DNA of 37,169 nt, from the NCBI GenBank assembly GCA_001298575.1, contig LJCV01000311.1, forward strand, positions 1 to 37,169, in the 5' to 3' direction. Shown piece by piece: positions 14,786 to 23,003 of this stretch. Every line of letters begins with the position of its first letter. Position 1 is the stretch's first letter. The position numbers were made by a program, and so were the translations under genes. A model generated the notes under the pieces. That model searched no databases. It worked only from the letters and a program-made list of their open reading frames with translations, and had not been told where the DNA came from. The stretch is from Actinobacteria bacterium OK074. Its GTDB lineage: Bacteria; Actinomycetota; Actinomycetes; Streptomycetales; Streptomycetaceae.

Positions 14786-16360
14786 CTACCGCAACCGCCG
14801 CTCCCGCAGCACCGCCACCGCCACCGCTCCGAGCAGTGCCAGCCCCGCCGAGACGCCCATCGCCACGTCCGCCCCGTGTGCCGGCGAACTCCCCGACGTC
14901 ACCACGGCGATGGTGAGCGCGACCCCCGCGCACGAGCCGATGTAGCGGAACGTCTGCTGCGCCCCCGAGCCCATCGCGGCCCGTTCGGCCGGGACCGACT
15001 CCACCGACAGCAGCGGCAGGGCCGCGTTCAGCAGACCGCTGCCGACACCGGCGATCACGAGGCCCGGCAGCAGCCGTACCCACGAACCCGCGTCGACCGC
15101 GCCCAGCATCGTCAGCGCGCCGATCGCGTGCAGGCCGAATCCCAGGGCGAGTTGGTGCTGGGGTGCCACCCGGCCCGCCAGCCGCTTCGCCTGCAACGCG
15201 ACCGCGAACGACAGCCCCGACCACAGCAGGAACAGCCACGCCGTCGCCAACACCGAGAGCCCGAGGGTCTGTTGGAGCACCGTCGGCAGGAAACTGAACA
15301 GGCCGATCACCGCGAAGCCCGTGAACAGACCGCCCGCCGACGACCCCAGGAAACGTGGCCGTCGCAGCAGCGCCAGGTCGATCATCGGGGTCCTGGCCCG
15401 GCGTTCGACCAGCGCGAAAGCCGTCAGGAGTACGACAGTTGCGGCGAACAGCAGCCACACCGGCGCCCGTAGCCAGCCCTCCCGGCCCAGCGTCAGCGCG
15501 GCCACCAGGGAGACCAGGGCGAGGCTGAAGACGGCCGCCCCCGCGAGGTCGGGCCGGCCGCCCCGGGGCGCGCGGGACTCCGTCAGGGTTCGTACCGAGA
15601 GTGTCGCGAGCAGTAGCGAGGCGGCGCCCAACACCCCGTACGTCGTACGCCAGTTGGGCATCACACCGGCAATCAGCGGTGCCACCGCGATGCCGCCGCT
15701 CACGAACGCGCCCCACACGCCCGTCGCGTGCAGCCGTCCGCGTGGGGTCGGGAAGGCGTGCACGAGCAGACCCAGGCTGCTGGCGAGGATCGCCGCACTG
15801 GCCGCGCCCTGGGCGATCCGCGTCAATGTGAACTGCCAGGTGGACGTGGTGAACGCGCCGAGCACGGTGGTGATGCCGAGCGCGAGCGAGCCCGCCACGA
15901 ACAGCCGTCGGCGGCCGTAGTCGTCCGCGAGGCTGCCCGCGACCAGCAGCAGTGCGGCCAGGCCCAGCGGGGTGCCGTTGAGCAGCCACGCCTGCGCGGA
16001 CAGCGGGGTGTGCAGGGCGGCGGCGATGTCCGGGATCGTGACCATCGGCGCGGTGTACGTCATCAGGGCGACGGCGGTGGCGGTGCTGGTGAGGGCGAGG
16101 GTGGGGGAGGCGCGGGGGGTCTCCGCCGGGGCGGCCGGACCACTGGCCGGACCGCTGCCCGAACCACTGGCCGGACCATTGCTTGGACCACTGGCCGGAC
16201 CGGCTGACGCATCAACCGACGCACCGGCGGACGCATCGACCGACGTACCGACCGACGCATCAACCGACGCACGGGCCGACGCACCGGCGGACGCATCGAC
16301 CGACGCACCCCCTGATGTATCCACCGCGGGAAGAGAAGGTTCGTTTACTGAACTCATCAT
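14786..16360 (-). CDS. MFS exporter, DHA2-type with 14 helices (524 aa)
   Basis: Fourteen hydrophobic segments can be counted after residue 80. Motif A-like GSLADDYGRRRLFV follows helix 2, and a LTRIAQGAASAAI segment is in helix 4, as in DHA2 drug/H+ antiporters. The likely role is proton-driven export of a toxic small molecule. The cytoplasmic N-terminus is unusual: about 70 residues of Ala/Ser/Asp/Thr/Gly/Pro repeats (see 16130-16312). Start is the ATG at 16360, or the next codon at 16357; the frame opens earlier at 16399. It is divergent from an HxlR regulator, the usual pairing of a sensor-repressor with its target pump. Confidence 0.88.
   Translation of the reverse strand: MMSSVNEPSLPAVDTSGGASVDASAGASARASVDASVGTSVDASAGASVDASAGPASGPSNGPASGSGSGPASGPAAPAETPRASPTLALTSTATAVALMTYTAPMVTIPDIAAALHTPLSAQAWLLNGTPLGLAALLLVAGSLADDYGRRRLFVAGSLALGITTVLGAFTTSTWQFTLTRIAQGAASAAILASSLGLLVHAFPTPRGRLHATGVWGAFVSGGIAVAPLIAGVMPNWRTTYGVLGAASLLLATLSVRTLTESRAPRGGRPDLAGAAVFSLALVSLVAALTLGREGWLRAPVWLLFAATVVLLTAFALVERRARTPMIDLALLRRPRFLGSSAGGLFTGFAVIGLFSFLPTVLQQTLGLSVLATAWLFLLWSGLSFAVALQAKRLAGRVAPQHQLALGFGLHAIGALTMLGAVDAGSWVRLLPGLVIAGVGSGLLNAALPLLSVESVPAERAAMGSGAQQTFRYIGSCAGVALTIAVVTSGSSPAHGADVAMGVSAGLALLGAVAVAVLRERRLR
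16130..16312. repeat. 12-bp-based tandem repeats in the MFS N-terminus
   Basis: Two adjacent repeat blocks are seen: a CCGGACCACTGG type (about 16135-16203), encoding Ala/Ser/Gly/Pro, and a GACGCATCGACC type (about 16204-16312), encoding Asp/Ala/Ser/Val. All units preserve the reading frame. They expand the transporter N-terminus by about 60 residues. Confidence 0.85.
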
Positions 16361-16380
16361 GTCGCGACCGTAACACCGTA

Positions 16381-16397
16381 GGTTCGGTGATTGAACC
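16381..16397. promoter_or_regulatory. Candidate HxlR operator (GGTTC-N7-GAACC)
   Basis: GGTTC (16381-16385) and GAACC (16393-16397) form an inverted repeat in the 68-base gap between the divergent MFS and HxlR genes. A -35-like TTGAAC overlaps it, and a -10-like TACAGT (16416-16421) ends 7 bases before the HxlR ATG, so that transcript may be leaderless. HxlR proteins bind such dyads, so this is a likely autoregulatory site. Confidence 0.5.
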
Positions 16398-16428
16398 AAG
16401 AAGGGGGAAAGTGGCTACAGTGGAACGC

Positions 16429-16977
16429 ATGGCTCTGGGCAAGGACTACGCGACACAGGAGTGCTCGATCGCTCGCGCGCTGGAGGTGATCGGGGAACGC
16501 TGGACGCTGCTCGTCGTCCGCGACGCGCTCTACGGCGTACGGCGCTACAACGACTTCCTCTCCCACCTCGGCATCCCGCGCGCCGTCCTGGCCGCCCGCC
16601 TCCAGGCGCTGACGGCCGAGGGGATCCTGGAGAAACGCCGTTACCAGGAGTCGCCGCCGCGCGACGAGTACGTGCCGACCGAGCGCGGCATCGCCCTGTG
16701 GCCCGCCCTGCGCGCGCTCGGGCTGTGGGGCCGCGTGCACCTGGCCGGCACCCGGCTGCGCTACTTCCGGCACGCGACCTGCGGTACCGACCAGGACCTC
16801 GGGCCGTACGGCGAGTGCCCCGCCTGCGGAACCCTCGTCCCCGTCGCGGACGTACTCCTGGTGCCGGGCCCGGACCTCGACCCGGACCCCGACGACCCGG
16901 TCAGCCGGGCACTGCTCCGCCCGAAGCGGATGCTGGAGCCGATCGATACGGCCCCGCGCGTAGGGTCCAGTACGTGA
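16429..16977 (+). CDS. HxlR-family transcriptional regulator (182 aa)
   Basis: The beginning MALGKDYATQECSIARALEV-IGERWTLLVVRDALYGVRRYNDF is the classic HxlR winged-helix signature, with an N-terminal Cys (C12) that in many members senses electrophiles or oxidants. A C-terminal extension (about 120-182) has C-G-T and ECPACG pairs that could form a small zinc site. It likely represses the divergent MFS exporter until an inducer binds. I chose the ATG at 16429 on family similarity; a GTG at 16411 with a GGGGG ribosome site is the alternative. Confidence 0.92.
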   Translation: MALGKDYATQECSIARALEVIGERWTLLVVRDALYGVRRYNDFLSHLGIPRAVLAARLQALTAEGILEKRRYQESPPRDEYVPTERGIALWPALRALGLWGRVHLAGTRLRYFRHATCGTDQDLGPYGECPACGTLVPVADVLLVPGPDLDPDPDDPVSRALLRPKRMLEPIDTAPRVGSST

Positions 16978-17123
16978 ACCAGGTCTTGCGGAGTGGACGC
17001 CGACCTTGAAGGATCGGAAAGACCTCCGATCAATGACCAACGCGGATCGCGGGCGGTCGGCGCACGTGGATGCATGACGCGGATGCACGCAAGTGATCGG
17101 GTACGTACGAGAGATGGGGAAGC

Positions 17124-17981
17124 ATGAAGTTGCTGCGAGTCGGTACGGCGGGTGCGGAGCGGCCGGCGCTGCTGGACGCCGACGGAACCCTGCGGGACCT
17201 GTCCGGTGTCGTACCGGACATCGACGGGGCGCTGCTCGCGGACGACGAGGCGCTCGGCCGGGTCCGGGCCGCGGCCGACGCCGGTGACCTGCCCGTTCTC
17301 GACGCCGCCGGGCTGCGCGTTGGGCCGCCGCTGGCGCGGATCGGCAAGATCGTCTGCATCGGGCTGAACTACCACGACCACGCCCGCGAGACCGGCGCCG
17401 AGCCGCCCGCCGAGCCGGTGATCTTCTTCAAGGCGGCGGACACGGTCGTCGGGCCGTACGACACCGTGCTGGTGCCGCGCGCGTCGACCAAGACCGACTG
17501 GGAGGTCGAGCTGGCCGTGGTCATCGGGCGCACGGCGCGGTACGTCGAGTCCCGGGAGGCGGCGCTCGCGCACGTCGCCGGGTACGCCGTCGCGCACGAC
17601 GTGTCCGAGCGCGAGTTCCAGATCGAGCGCGGCGGCACGTGGGACAAGGGCAAGAACTGCGAGACGTTCAACCCGCTCGGGCCGTGGCTGGTGACCGCGG
17701 ACGAGGTCGCCGATCCGCAGGACCTGTCGCTGAAGCTGTGGGTCAACGGCGAGCTGAAGCAGGACGGGACGACCGCGGAGCAGATCTTCTCCGTGGCCGA
17801 AGTGGTGCGCTACGTCAGCCAGTTCATGACGCTCTACCCCGGGGACGTCATCAATACGGGTACGCCGGCGGGGGTCGCGTTGGGGGCGCCCGAGCCGAAG
17901 CCGTTTCTCCGGGCGGGAGACGTCGTGGAGTTGGAGATCGGCGGGCTGGGGCGGCAACGGCAGGAGTTCAAGGACGCGTAG
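17124..17981 (+). CDS. Fumarylacetoacetate hydrolase-family protein (285 aa)
   Basis: It has the FAH C-terminal domain: KIVCIGLNYHDHA-ETG (about 75-91), the metal-binding acidic set in TDWEVELAVVIG (E-x-E, about 128-139), a later Asp in AHDVSEREFQ, and PGDVINTGTPAGV. The family includes acylpyruvate hydrolases, ureidoglycolate lyases and 2-hydroxyhepta-2,4-diene-1,7-dioate isomerases, all Mg/Mn enzymes cleaving or isomerising keto acids. The exact substrate cannot be read. A GGGGAAG ribosome site precedes the ATG. It stands alone, convergent with the oxidoreductase gene; the 96-base gap has CCACCG repeats but no clear terminator. Confidence 0.92.
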   Translation: MKLLRVGTAGAERPALLDADGTLRDLSGVVPDIDGALLADDEALGRVRAAADAGDLPVLDAAGLRVGPPLARIGKIVCIGLNYHDHARETGAEPPAEPVIFFKAADTVVGPYDTVLVPRASTKTDWEVELAVVIGRTARYVESREAALAHVAGYAVAHDVSEREFQIERGGTWDKGKNCETFNPLGPWLVTADEVADPQDLSLKLWVNGELKQDGTTAEQIFSVAEVVRYVSQFMTLYPGDVINTGTPAGVALGAPEPKPFLRAGDVVELEIGGLGRQRQEFKDA

Positions 17982-18077
17982 GTCTTGGGGAGTTGGGGCG
18001 GGAGTTTGGGGTGCCCTGCCGGTCGGTCGTCGGATACGCGACCACCGCCACCGCCACCGGCACCCCTTCCTCCTCCG

Positions 18078-19193
18078 TCAAGCGCGTTCCACCGCCACCG
18101 CCACCCCCTCCACGGCCGACACCCGCGCCGCCTCCAGCACGTCCAGCGCCGCGGCGGCCTCGTGTGCCGTGACCGGGTTGGGGGTGCCCTCGTGCAGGGC
18201 GCGGGAGACCGCCGTGTAGTAGTCGGGGTACGCGCCCGGCAGGGTCGGGACCGGGGTGCCGCCGCCGGTCAGGGGGGACTCGCCGGAGCCCAAGTGGCCC
18301 CACAGCGACTCGGGTTCCTGGCCCCACGGCGTCCTGTTGCCCGGGCGTCCGCCCTCGCGCAAGGTGGCCTCCTGCGGGTCGAGGCCGTACTTGACGTAAC
18401 CCGCTCGTGAGCCCAACACCCGGAAGCGCGGGCCCAGTTGGGCGGTCGTGGCGGAGGCGTAGAGGTGGGAGCGGACGCCGTTCGCGTGGGTGAGGGCGAG
18501 GAAGGTGTCGTCGTCCGTCTGCGCGCCCGTCCGCCGTACGTCCGTCTCCGCGTACACGGAGGTCACGGGGCCGAAGAGGACCAGCGCCTGGTCGACAACG
18601 TGGCTGCCGAGGTCGTAGAGCAGACCTCCGATCTCTTCCGGGTCACCGGACTCCCGCCAGCCGCCCTTCAGCTGCGGGCGCCAGCGTTCGAAACGGGACT
18701 CGAAGCGCCAGACGTCACCCAGCTCGCCCTTGGCCAGCAGGCTCCGCAGGGTGAGGAAGTCGTTGTCCCAGCGGCGGTTCTGGAAGACGGAGAGGAGCAG
18801 TCCGCGGGCGTCGGCCAGCTCCGCCAGGGAGCGAGCCTCCGCCGCCGTACCCGCGACCGGCTTGTCCACGACCACCGGAAGCCCCGCCTCCAGCGCCGCC
18901 CGCGCGATCGGCACGTGCGTCTTGTTCGGGGACGCGACGACGACCAGGTCCAGCTCGTCCGCCCGCGCCCACAGCTCCTCCGGGGCCGCCGCGAACCGCA
19001 GCGCCTCGCCGAACTCCGCGCTCGCCTGCCGCCGTCGCTCCGGGTTCGTCGTGACGACCGTGTCGAGCACGAGCCCCTCGGTGGCGGCGATCAGCGGGGC
19101 GTGGAAGACGGAGCCGGCCAGTCCGTATCCGACGAGCGCGGTACGGAGGGGGGTGCGGGGCGCGGAACCTGTGCCAGTCATGCCTGTACTCAT
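18078..19193 (-). CDS. Gfo/Idh/MocA-family oxidoreductase (371 aa)
   Basis: The Rossmann motif is LVGYGLAGSVFHAPLI (about 20-35), and the family motif with the catalytic Lys is seen in VVVDKPVAGT after ASPNKTH. The C-terminal substrate domain has GGLLYDLGSHVVDQALVLFG. Members oxidise or isomerise sugars and inositols with NAD(P). The substrate is unknown and no sugar transporter is adjacent. The start is ambiguous between the ATG at 19193, where GGAGG is only one base away, and the ATG four codons later (19181). A divergent promoter region of about 200 bases separates it from the LAXTG protein gene. Confidence 0.92.
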   Translation of the reverse strand: MSTGMTGTGSAPRTPLRTALVGYGLAGSVFHAPLIAATEGLVLDTVVTTNPERRRQASAEFGEALRFAAAPEELWARADELDLVVVASPNKTHVPIARAALEAGLPVVVDKPVAGTAAEARSLAELADARGLLLSVFQNRRWDNDFLTLRSLLAKGELGDVWRFESRFERWRPQLKGGWRESGDPEEIGGLLYDLGSHVVDQALVLFGPVTSVYAETDVRRTGAQTDDDTFLALTHANGVRSHLYASATTAQLGPRFRVLGSRAGYVKYGLDPQEATLREGGRPGNRTPWGQEPESLWGHLGSGESPLTGGGTPVPTLPGAYPDYYTAVSRALHEGTPNPVTAHEAAAALDVLEAARVSAVEGVAVAVERA

Positions 19194-19399
19194 GCCTCCA
19201 CTCTGGCAAACCGGGATCGGGTGCGCTCAGGGTGGGCCCGCAGGCATGGCCGACGGCGGGCCCGGCAGGCCGCATGGAGCGGGAGCGGGCCGATCCGGCG
19301 GGAGCGGGCTGCTCTGATGGAGGGGACTTCCCGACCCCAGGCGGACGCGACGGGCGTGGCGTCCGCCGCCGTACGCCACGCATGGCTGGTCATATAGTC

Positions 19400-20185
19400 A
19401 TGCGATTCCCTACGCTGCTGCGCGCCCCCCTCCTCCCCCTGAGCCTCTCCGCCCTCACCCCCCTCGGCGGCCCCGCCTCCCCCACCGCCGCGGCGGCCGA
19501 CGCACCCCCCTGCGCCACCTCCGGCTCCTCGCATGCCTTCCCCCTCGCCGCCCGCATCCAGGGCGGACCCATCGTCTACGAGGCGGGCGGCGCCGACCGT
19601 GCCTGGTCCATCGAACTGACGAACAACACCGCCCGGACCTGCGCGAACATCCACCCCGTCGTCGTCCTGGTCGACGACCGGCGCGCGCTCACCGCCGCGC
19701 AACCCAAACTGGAGTTCTACGCGGCGGGCCGCCCGCACCAGGTCATCTTCGAACGCACGGACGAGGACGAGCTGGTCGGCGCCTTCGACGACGGCTTCCC
19801 CGGTTTCACCGTGCCCCCGGGCCGCACCTACGACGTCAAGGTGCGACTGGCGATCACCTCCGACGCCGTAGCCAACGACGTCGTCGTCAAGGCCGCCGTC
19901 GTCCAGCGGCACGACGACAACGGCGACTGGGTCGGGCAGTCGAACGACTACCGCTTCCGTATCGATGCCGATTCCCGTGCGGATGCCGGCACAGGCCCTG
20001 CGCCGGGGCGGCCGACCGCTCCCGCGGCCAGCCCCGGCGGCCAAGCCCCGCTCACCGAGGATGCCGGGGACGCCGACGAACTGGCCCGCACCGGACCCGG
20101 CACCCCGCGCGAAGCCCTGATCGCCACCGCCGCCGTCCTCCTCGGCGGCGCCGGCGCGCTGCTGCTGGCCCGCAGGCGCCGCTGA
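19400..20185 (+). CDS. LAXTG-anchored surface protein (261 aa)
   Basis: A short signal-like N-terminus (MRFPTLLRAPLLPLSLSAL, cleavage after the AAA region near 33) is followed by a domain of about 150 residues that looks like a beta-rich extracellular fold. It has two Cys (C38 in DAPPCATS and C61 in ARTCANIH) that could pair. The end shows a Pro/Ala linker, LARTG, a hydrophobic helix and RRRR: a sortase signal of the LAXTG type used by Streptomyces class E sortases. The function of the domain is not recognised. An in-frame ATG at 19382 is an alternative start. Confidence 0.8.
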   Translation: MRFPTLLRAPLLPLSLSALTPLGGPASPTAAAADAPPCATSGSSHAFPLAARIQGGPIVYEAGGADRAWSIELTNNTARTCANIHPVVVLVDDRRALTAAQPKLEFYAAGRPHQVIFERTDEDELVGAFDDGFPGFTVPPGRTYDVKVRLAITSDAVANDVVVKAAVVQRHDDNGDWVGQSNDYRFRIDADSRADAGTGPAPGRPTAPAASPGGQAPLTEDAGDADELARTGPGTPREALIATAAVLLGGAGALLLARRRR

Positions 20186-20228
20186 ACCGCTGCGCGGGAC
20201 CCCGGCCGCGTCTGCGACGATCCCTTCC

Positions 20229-20984
20229 GTGGACTACCCGAACGACCAGGCCCCCGGCGCCCCCGTCCGCTCCGGCATCCCGGAGCACGGCCGCATCCCC
20301 AAGTACTACGCAGTGAAGGCGCAACTCGCCCTGCTTGTCGACGAGTTGGGCGAGGGCCGGCCGATCCCCACCGAACGCGACCTCGCCGAGCGGTACGACG
20401 TCGCCCGCGAGACCGTACGGCAGGCGGTGCGCGAGCTGCTGCTGGAGGGGAAGTTGCGGCGCCAGGGACGGGGCACGGTCGTCGCGGGGCCGAAGCTGGA
20501 GCAGCCGCTGTCGCTGGCCAGTTACACCGAGGGCGTACGACGGCAGGGCCGCACCCCCGGCCGTTCCCTCGTCACCCTCGACCGCTTCCCCTGCTCCGAC
20601 GCGCTCGCCGCCGAGACCGGGCTGACGCGCGGCGAACCCGTCTGGCACCTGGAGCGCGTCCTGCTCGCCGACGATGAGCGGGTCGGCCTCGAAAGCACCT
20701 ACGTCGCCGTCGCCCGAGTCCCGTACCTGGACACCGACTTCGAGCCCGACTCCTCCTTCTACGGCTACCTGGGCGCCCGCGGCATCCGCTTCGGCGACGC
20801 CGACGAACGCATCGAGACCGTGCTCGCCACCCCGCGCGAGGCCCTCCTCATCGGCACCCCGCCCGCTCTGCCGATGCTGCTGATCCACCGCGTGTCCAGG
20901 GACACGGAGGGGCAGCCGCTGGAGCGGGTGCGGGGGCTGTACCGGGGCGACCGGTTCTCGTTCACCACGCACCACAACGGCTGA
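20229..20984 (+). CDS. GntR-family (UTRA) regulator of the phosphonate operon (251 aa)
   Basis: Residues 18-85 form a GntR winged helix (IPTERDLAERYDVARETVRQAVRELLLEGKLRRQGRGTVV), and about 95-245 a UTRA effector domain (LASYTEGVRRQGRTPG; VWHLERVLLADDE; LIHRVSRDTEGQPLERVRGLYRGDRF). Such proteins repress catabolic operons until a phosphonate, sugar or amino acid ligand binds. The downstream genes point to a phosphonate as inducer. A GTG at 20229 is the likely start; no strong ribosome site is seen. It lies 131 bases before the flavoenzyme gene, with a dyad between them. Confidence 0.92.
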   Translation: MDYPNDQAPGAPVRSGIPEHGRIPKYYAVKAQLALLVDELGEGRPIPTERDLAERYDVARETVRQAVRELLLEGKLRRQGRGTVVAGPKLEQPLSLASYTEGVRRQGRTPGRSLVTLDRFPCSDALAAETGLTRGEPVWHLERVLLADDERVGLESTYVAVARVPYLDTDFEPDSSFYGYLGARGIRFGDADERIETVLATPREALLIGTPPALPMLLIHRVSRDTEGQPLERVRGLYRGDRFSFTTHHNG

Positions 20985-21010
20985 AGTGCCCGCTGCCGCA
21001 CCCTTGTTGA

Positions 21011-21027
21011 TTATCACGGATTGATAA
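21011..21027. promoter_or_regulatory. TTATC-N7-GATAA dyad before the phosphonate genes
   Basis: TTATC (21011-21015) and GATAA (21023-21027) form an inverted repeat in an AT-rich patch of otherwise GC-rich DNA, 89 bases before the flavoenzyme start. A direct repeat, TTGAT, overlaps both halves. It is a good candidate operator for the GntR protein encoded just upstream, by position only. Confidence 0.5.
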
Positions 21028-21115
21028 CGGGTCTAGCCCAAACGTGATGGGTCGTTCACGCTCTCGTTGGGAGCCGGACCTTTCCGGTTCCCGGATCCCG
21101 AGGAGCGTGGCCGTC

Positions 21116-22240
21116 GTGAGAGTGACAGTCGTCGGAGGCGGCGTGGTGGGCACCATGCACGCCTGGCAAGCAGTGGAACGCGGCCACGAGGTCGTACAGA
21201 TCGAGCGCGAGGCGGAGGCCCGCGGCGCCTCGTTGCGCAACTTCGGGCAGATCTGGGTGAGCGGTCGAGCGGGCGGGGAGGAGCTCGAAACCGCCCTGCG
21301 GGCACGGGAGTTGTGGGAGGCGATCGGCGCTCGCGTGCCCTCGCTGGGCTTCCGGGCCAACGGGTCGCTGACTCCGGTCCGGGGCGAGCGCGAACTCGCC
21401 GTCGCCGAGGCCGCCGTGGCCCGCGAGGACGCCGCCGCCCGCGGCTACAAGCTCCTCACGCCCGCCGAGGCCCGTGCCCTCAACCCCGCCCTGCGCGGCG
21501 ACTTCACCGCCGCCCTGCACTGCGAGCGGGACGCGGCCGTGGAGCCGCGCACCGCCCAACTCGCGCTGCGCGCCGAGCTGTCGAAGTCGCCGCACTACAC
21601 CTTCCTGCCGGGGCGCGAGGTCCGTGAGGTCGTCGGGGAGCACGCGGTGCGCGACGACCACGGGGACGTGCACGCCGCCGACGCGGTGGTGCTGTGCACG
21701 GGCGCCTGGCTCGGCGGACTCGTCCGTGAACTCGCCGGGCCCGAACTCCCCGTCCGCCGCGTCCGGTTGCAGATGATGCAGACCGCCCCGCTCGGCGAAC
21801 CGCTCACCACCTCGGTCGCCGACGCGGACAGCTTCCGCTACTACCCCGCCTACCGGGGCCCGGCCCTCGATCAACTCAACGGCCACCAGCCGCAGTTGCC
21901 GACCGCCGCCGCCCACGCCATGCAACTCCTCATGGTGCAGCGCGCCGACGGCGGTCTGACCATCGGCGACACCCACGAGTACGAGCACCCCTTCGCCTTC
22001 GACACCGTCGAGGACCCCTACGACCACCTCACCGAGGTCGTCGAGTCGCTCCTCGGCCGCCCGCTCCCGAAGATCCGCCGCCGCTGGGCGGGCGTGTACG
22101 CGCAGTGCACCGACCCCGCCCGGGTCGTCCACCGCCAACAGGTGCGCGACGGCGTGTGGTTGGTCACCGGGCCCGGCGGACGCGGCATGACCTGCTCCCC
22201 GGCTATCGCCGAAACCACCGCGAACGAACTGGACTGGTGA
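21116..22240 (+). CDS. Phosphonate-associated FAD-dependent oxidoreductase (TIGR03364-like, 374 aa)
   Basis: The DAO-type FAD fold starts at once with VTVVGGGVVGTMHAWQAVERGHEV and an acidic end of strand 2 (QIERE). The C-terminus has TGPGGRGMTCSPAIAE, typical of this family. Flavoenzymes of this clade sit beside PhnX-like hydrolases and are thought to oxidise 2-aminoethylphosphonate or its N-methyl form to phosphonoacetaldehyde, bypassing a PhnW transaminase. I chose the GTG at 21116, with AGGAG ten bases upstream; a GTG at 21107 is too close to that site. It is first in a tight operon with the hydrolase and ABC transporter. Confidence 0.88.
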   Translation: MRVTVVGGGVVGTMHAWQAVERGHEVVQIEREAEARGASLRNFGQIWVSGRAGGEELETALRARELWEAIGARVPSLGFRANGSLTPVRGERELAVAEAAVAREDAAARGYKLLTPAEARALNPALRGDFTAALHCERDAAVEPRTAQLALRAELSKSPHYTFLPGREVREVVGEHAVRDDHGDVHAADAVVLCTGAWLGGLVRELAGPELPVRRVRLQMMQTAPLGEPLTTSVADADSFRYYPAYRGPALDQLNGHQPQLPTAAAHAMQLLMVQRADGGLTIGDTHEYEHPFAFDTVEDPYDHLTEVVESLLGRPLPKIRRRWAGVYAQCTDPARVVHRQQVRDGVWLVTGPGGRGMTCSPAIAETTANELDW

Positions 22241-22247
22241 GCCACCA

Positions 22248-23003
22248 ATGAACCAGCAGGACATGAACCAGCAGGACATGAACCAGGGCATGAACCGGGA
22301 CATCCGACTCGTCGTCCTCGACATGGCCGGCACCACCGTCGCCGACGACGGCCTCGTCGAGGAGGCGTTCACGGCCGCCTCCCGGCACATGGGCGCGGCA
22401 CCCGGCTCCGGACCCGACCCGATGCTCGACTACGTCCGCGCCACCATGGGCGAGTCCAAGATCTCCGTCTTCCGGCACCTGTTCGGAACGGAGGTGAAGG
22501 CCCAGGAGGCCAACAAGGCGTTCGAGGCGGCGTACGCCGAACTCGTCGACGGCGGCAGGGTCGCGGCCCTGCCCGGCGCCTGCGAGACCATCGAACTCCT
22601 CAAGTCCCAAGGCCGCACAGTGGTGTTGACGACCGGCTTCGCCCGCACCACGCAGGACGCCATCCTGGCCGCGCTCGGCTGGCAGGACCTCGCACACCTC
22701 ACGCTCTGCCCCGCCGACGCCGGCGGCCGGGGGCGCCCGTACCCGGACATGGTCCTCACCGCGTTCCTGCGGACGAAGTCCGCCGATGGCGTCGGCCAGA
22801 TCGCCGTCGTCGGCGACACCTCGTACGACATGCTCAGCGGGGTCCGCGCCGGAGCGGGCCTGGTCGCCGGTGTGCTCACCGGCGCCCACGGCGCGGACGC
22901 GCTGCGGGCGGCCGGGGCGACCCAAGTACTGGACGGCGTAGGCCAGTTGCCCGGAGTCCTCGGAGCCCCCGGAGTGCTCGGAGTTCCCGGAGCCCTCGGA
23001 TGA
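22248..23003 (+). CDS. Phosphonatase-like HAD hydrolase (PhnX-like, TIGR03351-like, 251 aa)
   Basis: HAD motif I is LVVLDMAGTT (A-G-T-T as in PhnX). A Lys in MGESKISVFRHLFG is at the place of the PhnX Schiff-base lysine. Motif II is VVLTTGF and motifs III/IV lie in VVGDTSYDM. It should cleave the C-P bond of phosphonoacetaldehyde or a close analogue, giving phosphate. The N-terminus is odd: a 15-base unit, ATGAACCAGCAGGAC, is duplicated, giving four possible Met starts; conserved sequence begins only at MNRDIR (22290). The C-terminus has a GVLG-x-PG repeat. The stop overlaps the ABC ATPase start by 4 bases. Confidence 0.88.
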   Translation: MNQQDMNQQDMNQGMNRDIRLVVLDMAGTTVADDGLVEEAFTAASRHMGAAPGSGPDPMLDYVRATMGESKISVFRHLFGTEVKAQEANKAFEAAYAELVDGGRVAALPGACETIELLKSQGRTVVLTTGFARTTQDAILAALGWQDLAHLTLCPADAGGRGRPYPDMVLTAFLRTKSADGVGQIAVVGDTSYDMLSGVRAGAGLVAGVLTGAHGADALRAAGATQVLDGVGQLPGVLGAPGVLGVPGALG

